DNA from: a virus
Direction: 5' to 3' (one strand)
DNA length: 25,747 nucleotides
IMG/VR virus record: IMGVR_UViG_3300000101_000138
Coordinates: 1-25,747 of that record
Every line of letters starts with the position of its first letter. The first letter of the stretch is position 1. The position numbers and the translations under genes were made by a program. Shown here one piece after another: positions 8,777-16,391 of this stretch. The notes under the pieces are model-generated. The model saw nothing but the letters and a program-made list of their open reading frames with translations. It did no database searches and was not told the origin of the DNA.

Positions 8777-9958
8777 CTATTCTGGTTGGAGTTCACCAAT
8801 AACATATATGTCATCTGGACCCATGTAGTCGTAGAGTTCACCACCTTCCATATAGACGTAAGGGGTAAATGCTTCTGCTGCTCCTTCAACAGTGGACACA
8901 GGTGCTAAGAGTATTCCAGCACCAGTTATTGCAGGTGTTATTGAACCAACACCATCAGCAGTGGAAACTTGTGCCTCTAGTGTTCCAGAACCAATTACTT
9001 CATTTTCAGATGATCCAACAACTATTGCTGATCCCGCTTCCAGTATTCCAGCACCAGTTACCACAGGTGTTACTGAGGCAGCACCATCAACAATAGCAAC
9101 TTGTGCTAATAGTGTTCCAGCACCAGTTATTGCAGGTCTGGTTGCGGCCGCACCGTCAACGATGGATACAGATGCTAAGAGTATTCCAGAACCATCTGTT
9201 TCATTCTCTGCTGCTCCATCAACAATGGATACCTGTGCTTGCAACGTTCCAGAAGAAGTATGGTTATCTACAGCAAGACCATCCACGGTTGATACTTGTG
9301 CTACAAGTATTCCAGTACCAAGGACTAGAGGTCTGCCTATGCCAAGGGTAGTTGATGATTGCGCCTCAAGTGTTCCAGTGCCAGTGTGTTCGTCTTCAGA
9401 TAGACCAACCACTACTGAGTTTGTGGATAGGAGTATTCCTGAAGCAGTATGGATATCTACAGCGATACCATCAACTATTGATACTTGTGCTTGCAGTGTT
9501 CCTGAAGCAGTATGGTTATCTACAGCAAGACCATCAACAATGGCAACTTGTGCTAAGAGTATTCCAGAACCAACTACTTCATTTTCAGATGAACTAACAA
9601 CTATCGCTGGTTGCGCTTGCAGCGTTCCAGTGGCAGTACGAACTTCCAGAGCCCTAGTAGCAACACCAGTGACGACTGAATTCTCAGCATTCAGATTTCC
9701 ATAAGCAGTAGGATTCGGATACACTGCACCTTTGGCATCCCAGTAAGTCTTACTGAGTTCTCCCATAGTTTCATTGCTTCCCAATGCAGGATTTCCAACC
9801 ATACGAACATCAGTATAAACCTGTTCTCCGTTAGGGTTCGTCCTAATTCCTGCGGTTTGTTTTAACCACAGAGGATACAGTCCACTGGTCGGACCTGGGT
9901 TTGGTGGATCGTCATTGTAATCCCAATAGGGATTGTTAGCAACATTTCTCCATGCCAT
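8777..9958 (-). CDS. Repeat-containing fibre protein, partner of the 1313-aa protein
   Basis: A unique head of about 86 residues (MAWRNVANNPYWDYNDD, LWLKQTAGIRT, TYWDAKGAVYPN) precedes 13 tandem copies of a 21-23-residue unit at residues 87-362. The consensus is SGTLxAQVSIVDG plus variable residues such as LAVDNHTA or AGSITPAITG. These are the same repeats as in the neighbouring 1313-aa gene. The protein ends with a short Tyr/acidic tail (FTPYVYMEGGELYDYM, then IYVIGEL) that echoes the PYVGMPFP hinge following the repeats in the larger protein. It has no receptor-binding domain of its own. It could be a shaft, a decoration, or a fibre that lost its tip. The head motif 'PLWLKQTAGIR' recalls phage virion decoration or tail proteins, but I cannot place it. 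It has its own late promoter and an AGGA ribosome-binding site. Confidence 0.75.
   Translation of the reverse strand: MAWRNVANNPYWDYNDDPPNPGPTSGLYPLWLKQTAGIRTNPNGEQVYTDVRMVGNPALGSNETMGELSKTYWDAKGAVYPNPTAYGNLNAENSVVTGVATRALEVRTATGTLQAQPAIVVSSSENEVVGSGILLAQVAIVDGLAVDNHTASGTLQAQVSIVDGIAVDIHTASGILLSTNSVVVGLSEDEHTGTGTLEAQSSTTLGIGRPLVLGTGILVAQVSTVDGLAVDNHTSSGTLQAQVSIVDGAAENETDGSGILLASVSIVDGAAATRPAITGAGTLLAQVAIVDGAASVTPVVTGAGILEAGSAIVVGSSENEVIGSGTLEAQVSTADGVGSITPAITGAGILLAPVSTVEGAAEAFTPYVYMEGGELYDYMGPDDIYVIGELQPE
8873..9700 (-). repeat. Tandem 63-69 bp coding repeats in the 393-aa gene
   Basis: Thirteen head-to-tail units of 21-23 codons. The strongest conservation is in the part coding (S/T/A)G(T/I)L.AQ.S.VDG. 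On the + strand the units appear as a recurrent 'agtgttcca' or 'agtattcca' followed by a variable stretch ending near 'acttgtgct'. Copies differ by point changes and by in-frame length differences of one or two codons. The same unit occurs at 12933-13625. Confidence 0.9.
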
Positions 9959-9990
9959 TTCTTTATGTCCTACTTTGTTGTTCTATTGGT

Positions 9991-10000
9991 TTTATTTATA
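9991..10000 (-). promoter_or_regulatory. T4-type late promoter before the 393-aa repeat gene
   Basis: The minus strand reads TATAAATAAA, with the exact octamer at 10000-9993, 35 bases before the ATG at 9958. It sits in a 79-base intergenic gap, the largest in the window. An AGGA ribosome-binding site lies between it and the start. Confidence 0.85.
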
Positions 10001-10037
10001 CTAATTTATTATAGTCGGATGCTGCCATCCCATACCT

Positions 10038-13000
10038 TTATCCCAAGTCCATCAATAAATCTGGGTAACGAACATACTGAAGACTTGAAGTTCTTGAACC
10101 AGCAGTTTCATTGTTGATTAGATAAACACCGTGTATGGTAGAGTTGTTTAGGTTAGAATTATTAGTTGCAATGTCGTAAGTATTAGAGAAAGTTGTTCCA
10201 CCTTCAGTAGTAGTTAAAGGTATCAACGTCCCGCTGTATTGGTTAGTGCTTGTCACTAAAGTGTCAGGGAGAGGTCTTGTCCCTGCATAACATCTAAGCA
10301 AACCGTTTGTAACTTTCATCTGCAACTTCAGTTCTATTCCGTCTGTGTGCGGGTAAGGTGCGCTTATGCCGACTAAGTTTAGGTCAGTGTCTTGCTGCCC
10401 AACTTCAAAGAGTGCGAGGTAAGATGCGTTTCCTGCTGCTCCAGCATACCAAACAAATGCCAGACCAAACTCAGTTGTGGTAGCATTCATACAGACCATA
10501 GGTCCAGCAGATACTCTTTGGTCGCCTGACCACGGTGCTTGCGCGGTCACGTTAACAATTCCGCTATCCTTATATCCAACTGCCCTAGAGGTTCCAGTAG
10601 CACTCGGTGATACGATCGTCCAGTTTGTTTGTGTCCAATATTCGTAACTTGGATCGTTGTTAATACCGATAACACTAATAGGGTCCCAGTAAGTACTCTG
10701 TCCACTTATGTTGTTAGCAGAACTGTAAAGTCCAAGATCGCTCTGACTATCGTTGGTGCTAAAACCTGAAGACGTATTATAGACACCAGTAAGGACACCA
10801 GTAGTATCATTACTTATTTCTCTACCTACTGGGGTAACACCTGTTGGCCAGAAGTTCCACAGGTCGCTCTCAGTAGGAAAGTTACCCGCTGCTATGTATG
10901 TTTGGTTAGCAACTACATCAATAACAGGTTGACCGCCAGTAGTTTGAGCGAGGAAACTATTCTTAATTTTGTAAGGACCGTAGTCGCTTGCAGGTAAATC
11001 AGCAGCAGTGTTAGGTTGCCACTGAGTATTAAGAACAGATGTTTTCCATTCATTTCCACTGAAAGAATATTCGTATCCTTGAATTGGAAGAATCTCTATG
11101 CTGAAAAAGAATTTGAACTTATAGTTCTTCGAGGCATTACTGGTAATGCCGCCAAAAGCAATCTCAAAGACGTTGTTTTCAAACACTAAGTTGCGCGGTC
11201 GTTGAGGCGCGTTACTACCAGTCGCATATGGGTCTGGAGTAAATGATGTTGGTGTCTGTGTGGTATATGTCGAACCATTACGAGGGACTGTTGTATACTC
11301 AGTACTTGATCCCTGAACAACAGCGATGGCCTCACTATTGTCAGTATCTGGACCAGCGACAAATCTAGAGTTCTTAATTAAGGCATTTTGTGCATCTGCT
11401 TTGACTTGCAAGAAACGTTGCCCAGGGTTATAAGATGTCGCGTTATCAACCGTCACATTACGAGAGTCGCCAACGGAGAAACTACCGCCAGCAGTTCTAT
11501 CATAATCATCATTATAACTGATATGATTTATGACGGTAACATGCCTCACATAATGTCCAAATGTTATTCCAGCATTTCCATTATCGTGACTCGTACATCC
11601 TATTACAGTAATGAAGGAACCTGAAGTAATATCAAATCCGTTTTCAGCATTATCGAATGAAATACAGTTTACGACTTTATGATTTGCTCCAATATCATCC
11701 TGTCTTGAATTATTTGGTGAACCCGTATTATTTGGGTCAGTGTAAGGATTATCTTTATGGTATACAATTCCATCATTGGCAAAGCATCGACCAACTGTGG
11801 AATTTTGCAGCAGTGTGTTACTACATGGAAATCCTCTATTGGTGGATGGCGTTGCTGGAAAGTCGCCTTTCGATCCAAGGAAACCGAAACCATTGTTCAT
11901 GTTATCTGTTGCTATGCAGTTATCTATGAAGTAGTATTCTCCAGCATTAAATATGATTCCGTTTTTGAAATACTTAATGTAGCAGTCTTTGACTGTGACG
12001 TATGAACACCAATCATCGACAAGTGGAGTTCCAGTTCCGTTGGCTTCCCAATTGACACCTCTACCACCAGATGTTACTGCTGTACCAGAGCTACAAACAA
12101 ACGCCAAACCTTCAAAAGTCATATGGGTAATACGTTTCATATTAAAGACACTTAAACTATCAGCGTATTCGAAGTGGTGGGTCGATAAGACTTCTCCTGG
12201 TTGGGGTTTGTAATATAACTTACTAGAATCGCCCCACCATTCTCCACCAAGCAAATCATTAGGATTGTTAGTTGAAACTCTCCACTCAAGTTTGGATGCT
12301 CTCAGTATTCCCATAACACCGTTAGCGGTCCATTCAGATGCCGAACATGAGAAGAGCGCAGTCTTTGTAATAACAGTAGATGGGAATGGGTTCGTAACTT
12401 CCCAAACACCAGTGTAAGTGGAAGATGCGACCCACCCTGTGGTTTCAGTCGCTTGTGTAATGTAAGTATTAGGGTACTGAGTAGTTGGTCTATCTGGATA
12501 CTCACTCAGGTAGGCAGTAGAGTTGGGGTCGCCTTTCAACGCTATTGGGTTGAGTGCTGTTCCATATTTGTCGTTCAAATAAGCGACTGAAGAACTTGAT
12601 TGCGCTCTGTATGGATTTTGAGGACCGTTGTCAATACCTATGGTTACATAACCAGGGACTAATCCGTCTTCAATAACTTTGTCTATGCTTGCCCACGGTG
12701 TTGCTGCACTACCGTCACCAGTTACGTCATTACCCAAGAGGTTGTCATAATAATATGTTCCAAGCATTACAGGTTGCAGTCCATCAACTTCTGAATTAGA
12801 AGACAGCAGAGTGCCACTTGCCGTGTGTGCTGGGGATGTACCTTGGACAACACCGTCAACGTATATTTCGGGGAAAGGCATACCGACATATATTTGAGGG
12901 AAGGGCATGCCCACATAGGGTTCGATAGTATTACCGTCACCATCAACATCGGCAACTTGTGCTAGGAGTGTTCCAGAACCAGTTATTGCAGGAGTTACCG

Positions 13001-13979
13001 AGGCAGCACCATCAGCATCAGCAACTTGTGCTAGGAGTGTCCCAGAACCAGTTATTGCAGGTCTTATTGAACCAGCACCATCAACATCGGCAACTTGTGC
13101 TTCTAGTGTTCCAGAGGCGGTTGCTGTTTCAGTTGGTGTACCAACAACTGTTGATACCTGTGCCAGTAGTGTTCCTGAACCAATTATTGCAGGTGTTATT
13201 GAACCAGCACCATCAACTGTTGATGCCTGTGCCTCAAGTGTTCCAGAGGCGATATTTTCAAGATCAGATAACCCAGACGCTGTTGATGACTGCGACTCAA
13301 GTGTTCCAGAACCAGTTATGATGTTCTCAGATAAACCATCAACCGTAGAAACTTGCGCTTCCAATGTTCCAGAACCAATGTGCTTATCGACAGCGAGACC
13401 ATCAACAGTTGATGCCTGTGCTTCAAGACTAGTATCAACATTAATTATTCTTTCTGATGTGGCAACAACAGTTGATGCCTGTGCCTCAATTTCTCCAGTG
13501 CCAGTGTGCTTATCTTCAGCGACACCATTGACTATTACAACTTGCGCTTCCAATGTTCCACTTGCATTAATAACATTTTCTACGATACTACTAACTGTTG
13601 ATCTTTGCGCCTGAAGATTTGATACTCCAATACTGTAAATAGGTGGTTGTCGTCTTCCTGGTTGTTCTGATTCGAAGTCCAACTGGTATCCCAGCATGTT
13701 ATTGCCGTAACCATCTGAGTCTACTTGCAACCAGTGATTTTCATCCATAGTGTTTATGGTATTAGAAAAGTCTGTGAACCCCCTGACTATTCCATCAGAA
13801 TCAGCATCGAAAGTCCTTGACTCAATTGCATCAAGATCAACGATATCATTATATTGGGTATCAAGTTCCGCGATAGTAAAACTACCAATCGCATTACTAT
13901 CCGACATATTCATTATGTCGTTTATCCTTGAACGATATACTAATCCGTTAAAGAGGGGATCGTTGCTATTTATTGGCAT
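10038..13979 (-). CDS. Large tail fibre/spike protein: tandem repeats, parallel beta-helix, beta-sandwich-like C-terminus
   Basis: A modular 1313-aa adhesin-like protein. Residues 1-118 are a unique head, probably for attachment to the baseplate. Residues 119-350 hold about eleven imperfect 21-23-residue repeats (consensus SGTLEAQVSTVDG plus 8-10 variable residues), presumably an extended beta shaft. Then comes a hinge with a duplicated YVGMPFP unit (355-373) and one more repeat relic near 388. From about 405 (YYYDNLLGNDVTGDGSAATP) it reads like a pectate-lyase-type right-handed beta-helix. Coils such as FITVIGCTSHDNGNAGITFG and HVTVINHISYND are seen at about 615-865. The last 160 residues are beta-rich and may be a LamG-like tip. 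Substrate and any lyase activity cannot be told. Host-surface polysaccharide binding is the likely role. Ribosome-binding region reads AAGGG. Confidence 0.78.
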   Translation of the reverse strand: MPINSNDPLFNGLVYRSRINDIMNMSDSNAIGSFTIAELDTQYNDIVDLDAIESRTFDADSDGIVRGFTDFSNTINTMDENHWLQVDSDGYGNNMLGYQLDFESEQPGRRQPPIYSIGVSNLQAQRSTVSSIVENVINASGTLEAQVVIVNGVAEDKHTGTGEIEAQASTVVATSERIINVDTSLEAQASTVDGLAVDKHIGSGTLEAQVSTVDGLSENIITGSGTLESQSSTASGLSDLENIASGTLEAQASTVDGAGSITPAIIGSGTLLAQVSTVVGTPTETATASGTLEAQVADVDGAGSIRPAITGSGTLLAQVADADGAASVTPAITGSGTLLAQVADVDGDGNTIEPYVGMPFPQIYVGMPFPEIYVDGVVQGTSPAHTASGTLLSSNSEVDGLQPVMLGTYYYDNLLGNDVTGDGSAATPWASIDKVIEDGLVPGYVTIGIDNGPQNPYRAQSSSSVAYLNDKYGTALNPIALKGDPNSTAYLSEYPDRPTTQYPNTYITQATETTGWVASSTYTGVWEVTNPFPSTVITKTALFSCSASEWTANGVMGILRASKLEWRVSTNNPNDLLGGEWWGDSSKLYYKPQPGEVLSTHHFEYADSLSVFNMKRITHMTFEGLAFVCSSGTAVTSGGRGVNWEANGTGTPLVDDWCSYVTVKDCYIKYFKNGIIFNAGEYYFIDNCIATDNMNNGFGFLGSKGDFPATPSTNRGFPCSNTLLQNSTVGRCFANDGIVYHKDNPYTDPNNTGSPNNSRQDDIGANHKVVNCISFDNAENGFDITSGSFITVIGCTSHDNGNAGITFGHYVRHVTVINHISYNDDYDRTAGGSFSVGDSRNVTVDNATSYNPGQRFLQVKADAQNALIKNSRFVAGPDTDNSEAIAVVQGSSTEYTTVPRNGSTYTTQTPTSFTPDPYATGSNAPQRPRNLVFENNVFEIAFGGITSNASKNYKFKFFFSIEILPIQGYEYSFSGNEWKTSVLNTQWQPNTAADLPASDYGPYKIKNSFLAQTTGGQPVIDVVANQTYIAAGNFPTESDLWNFWPTGVTPVGREISNDTTGVLTGVYNTSSGFSTNDSQSDLGLYSSANNISGQSTYWDPISVIGINNDPSYEYWTQTNWTIVSPSATGTSRAVGYKDSGIVNVTAQAPWSGDQRVSAGPMVCMNATTTEFGLAFVWYAGAAGNASYLALFEVGQQDTDLNLVGISAPYPHTDGIELKLQMKVTNGLLRCYAGTRPLPDTLVTSTNQYSGTLIPLTTTEGGTTFSNTYDIATNNSNLNNSTIHGVYLINNETAGSRTSSLQYVRYPDLLMDLG
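12933..13625 (-). repeat. Tandem 63-69 bp coding repeats in the 1313-aa gene
   Basis: About eleven units of 21-23 codons, coding SGTLEAQVSTVDG-like modules. They are homologous to those at 8873-9700. The three copies nearest the hinge (SGTLLAQVADVDG type) are the most alike, as expected from recent local duplication. The outermost copies near 13600 are the most diverged. Confidence 0.9.
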
Positions 13980-13985
13980 TTAACT

Positions 13986-16388
13986 CTACCCTTCCACTGA
14001 TGTTAAATAGTTTTTAGTTATCCACTCACCACTGCCCAGAAGTGATGCATTCTCTGATGCACCTGTGGCAATGCCGTTCTGGTCATAACCTAGCATAGTC
14101 AATCCGCTACCCTCTTGCATCGGATAGTATCGCGTGTTCGCACCGTCTTCTAGTCGCACGTTCCATAGTGTTGCATTGATAGTTGAACCTATGAGATAGT
14201 TTATTTCAACAACTTGGGAAGGTGTGATATTGGATGTGATAACGCTTTCCGATCCATTATCTTCTGGGTTGATGGAAGTCACTACAACACTATTAGAGAG
14301 ATGCTCAATCTTAATAGCAAAGTAAACGTCAACCACTACTGGTAGTATTTCAATAGTTTCGATTCCTCCAGCATGCTCAAAGGAATATGTTAGAATGTCA
14401 CTACTGTTAACTTTAAGACCAACAGTATCATTATTAGTATCCCATATCACCAGTGATTCGACACCCGATAAAGTGTTGACACCCATAGTTAAAGAAATAG
14501 TAAATCCGACAGCAGAACTACTTGTCCAATTTGGTACGCTGATGTTAGTCCCTTTCCAAACTGGAATGCTTGTAGCACCCCATGTTCCGCGACTTGGTGG
14601 TGGAACCGAGATGTCCATATTTGTGTTTGGCGTGTTATTATCTTTGTAAGCAAAGAATGTATCACCAGTTCCTTCTCGCAATGGGTAGTCAACGGTATTC
14701 GATCGGTCGATAGCATCGACTAATACCACATCCCATATCGCGCCTTTGAAGTCATCACCTATGGCACTTACGATTGGGAAGTATTCAACAGAGGCATTGT
14801 AAACGTTATTGACCCCATTAGAACTAGTAGATATCTGAGTAGCAGTTACTACAATTTCTGCTGAATAAGTTCTACCCAATAAAGCATTTGTCTGCACATC
14901 AACATCAACCAAGTTCAGAGTTGTCTCTTCGACATACCTGTAGACAAGTTTGTCTGGAGTTGCTGCTGGAAATACAAGACCATGTTTAAGTCCACCGCTA
15001 GTGGCACTCAGTAACCATTGGTCTGCTGCTTGCGTAGTCTTTCTGTTGAACATCAGATTAATTATGGAGTTAACTTCACCGACCCATTGCACAGGTAATA
15101 TCAAGTTGCCGTCTATCATATTGAAAACAAGTGGTGATGGTGCGGGTTTAGTGGGTTCAACTCTAGTGTTAAGTTCAGTGACTTCAGAATATGCAAACTC
15201 ATCAAACTTTCCAGTGCCTTCGTATTCTATGTCATATTTTTCTATGCTTGTAGGTTGAGCAGACAGACCAATATTTGATTCTGTTTCTATCAACACTTCT
15301 CCCGCCAAGTACACACCTGAAGGATGGATGAAGTCTTTGTAAACATCTCTCCAAGCATTGACAGAGATGGGCGTTTTGATAAGAAGAGAGAACACTTGGT
15401 AGTATGCGTTATCAGTTATTTTTTTGTTACTGATATCACTGCCTAGTGGGGAACCAGCAGGGAACCTTCTTGTTGTCTCGATTCGTGACTTAGGATACCT
15501 AAGAGGACCGAAAGGTACACCAGCAAAATCTAGTTCCTGACTTGGGGGTGCGATCTCTCCAAACTCTGCAAGGTAATCCAACCAAGGGTCACCCTTCTTT
15601 AAGGAGTTCTCCAATCCAGGTTTTAGGAAAGCGATAGTGTTGCTGTTGTAATCGACCTCGTAGTCTAGGTCTTCTCTCAAAAGATAGTAGACATTGTAAG
15701 TTGTTTTTACTGCCGTCCTTATGATGTAATCAACCACGCCCTCATCATCTATATAATCAAGCAGTGCTGTTTCGCCTTCTCTTATATAAAGCGAAGGGAC
15801 GATTTCGGATTTGGGAGTGAGTGCAAGGGCATAGACTTGTATGATACCATCATCAAAGTTGAACTTCAACCTGTTGCCTGGATAGAGTATGGAAACAGGA
15901 TTGCCACTAGGATCAGTTCCCCCCGAACGATATTCTGAAACAAACAATAACTTCTCTTGCGCTGGGTCACCAACAGTAAATATTTCATCGCGACCATATT
16001 GAATGTTAATATCGAACCCAAAGAATATTCTAAAGAACTGTTCGATAGAGAAAGACGAACCCTTAGAGCGATACAGTAAGTTTGATATTTGTATTGCTGA
16101 TTCTTTGTCTAAAATACTATCGGTATAGTCCTTTCCCAGAAACAACTCTTGACCAATCAACTGGAGGAGTTGCGGAGTCACATCTGCCATATCTCTGTTG
16201 TGCTGTAACTCATTCAGAAACTTAGCGGGACTTTTTATTGAGTCATACTCTTGATAATATGATGTGAGGAACTCAACAAACTTTGGGTATATTGTTGCGA
16301 AGTCGCCTGTCAATATTGGAGCGACAGGAAACTTATCCAACTTTAATGGAAGGCGATACTGATCCGATAGAGTTTTATCCAGACTCAT
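13986..16388 (-). CDS. Baseplate wedge/tail protein at the gp7 position, with LamG-like C-terminus
   Basis: The N-terminal 120 residues (FATIYPKFVEFLTSYYQEYD, then LLQLIGQELF and SKGSSFSIEQFFRIFFG) resemble the start of large baseplate proteins in myoviruses. Residues 328-367 carry another pattern I associate with such proteins: YYQVFSLLIKTPISVNAWRD and DFIHPSGVYLAGE. Its place directly after gp6 is that of T4 gp7 (1032 aa), so it may be the functional counterpart. I see no convincing full-length gp7 similarity. The C-terminal half (about 425-800) contains two copies of a concanavalin/LamG-type edge motif: IWDVVLVDA with YPLREGTG at 551-575, and LWNVRLEDG with YPMQEGSG at 741-762. These bracket a beta-rich stretch and suggest a glycan-binding domain. 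The ribosome-binding site is CAGGG. Structural role is confident, exact identity moderate. Confidence 0.72.
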   Translation of the reverse strand: MSLDKTLSDQYRLPLKLDKFPVAPILTGDFATIYPKFVEFLTSYYQEYDSIKSPAKFLNELQHNRDMADVTPQLLQLIGQELFLGKDYTDSILDKESAIQISNLLYRSKGSSFSIEQFFRIFFGFDINIQYGRDEIFTVGDPAQEKLLFVSEYRSGGTDPSGNPVSILYPGNRLKFNFDDGIIQVYALALTPKSEIVPSLYIREGETALLDYIDDEGVVDYIIRTAVKTTYNVYYLLREDLDYEVDYNSNTIAFLKPGLENSLKKGDPWLDYLAEFGEIAPPSQELDFAGVPFGPLRYPKSRIETTRRFPAGSPLGSDISNKKITDNAYYQVFSLLIKTPISVNAWRDVYKDFIHPSGVYLAGEVLIETESNIGLSAQPTSIEKYDIEYEGTGKFDEFAYSEVTELNTRVEPTKPAPSPLVFNMIDGNLILPVQWVGEVNSIINLMFNRKTTQAADQWLLSATSGGLKHGLVFPAATPDKLVYRYVEETTLNLVDVDVQTNALLGRTYSAEIVVTATQISTSSNGVNNVYNASVEYFPIVSAIGDDFKGAIWDVVLVDAIDRSNTVDYPLREGTGDTFFAYKDNNTPNTNMDISVPPPSRGTWGATSIPVWKGTNISVPNWTSSSAVGFTISLTMGVNTLSGVESLVIWDTNNDTVGLKVNSSDILTYSFEHAGGIETIEILPVVVDVYFAIKIEHLSNSVVVTSINPEDNGSESVITSNITPSQVVEINYLIGSTINATLWNVRLEDGANTRYYPMQEGSGLTMLGYDQNGIATGASENASLLGSGEWITKNYLTSVEG

Positions 16389-16391
16389 TTG

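Noticed and set aside
8873-9700. Regular repeats resembling a CRISPR array
   Set aside because: The units are 63-69 bases with gradual divergence throughout, keep one reading frame and code a coherent protein. There are no identical repeats with unrelated spacers.
8892-9704. 270-codon open frame on the + strand
   Set aside because: It lies wholly antisense to the repeat region of the 393-aa gene. The repeats lack stop codons in this frame because of their composition. Its protein is itself only the mirror of the repeat, with no promoter or ribosome-binding site.
10001-10037. Transcription terminator after the 1313-aa gene
   Set aside because: Only a 4-base stem (gatg/catc) is visible, with no following T-run on the minus strand.
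11380-12130. Active pectate lyase in the 1313-aa protein
   Set aside because: The beta-helix coils are clear, but I cannot identify a catalytic residue set. Only the fold is claimed.
12959-13614. Two consecutive open frames on the + strand
   Set aside because: They are antisense shadows of the same repeat family in the 1313-aa gene. All well-supported genes here are on the minus strand.
8873-13625. Diversity-generating retroelement acting on the fibre genes
   Set aside because: No reverse transcriptase and no template/variable repeat pair with adenine-directed changes are visible in the window. Ordinary repeat recombination explains the pattern.
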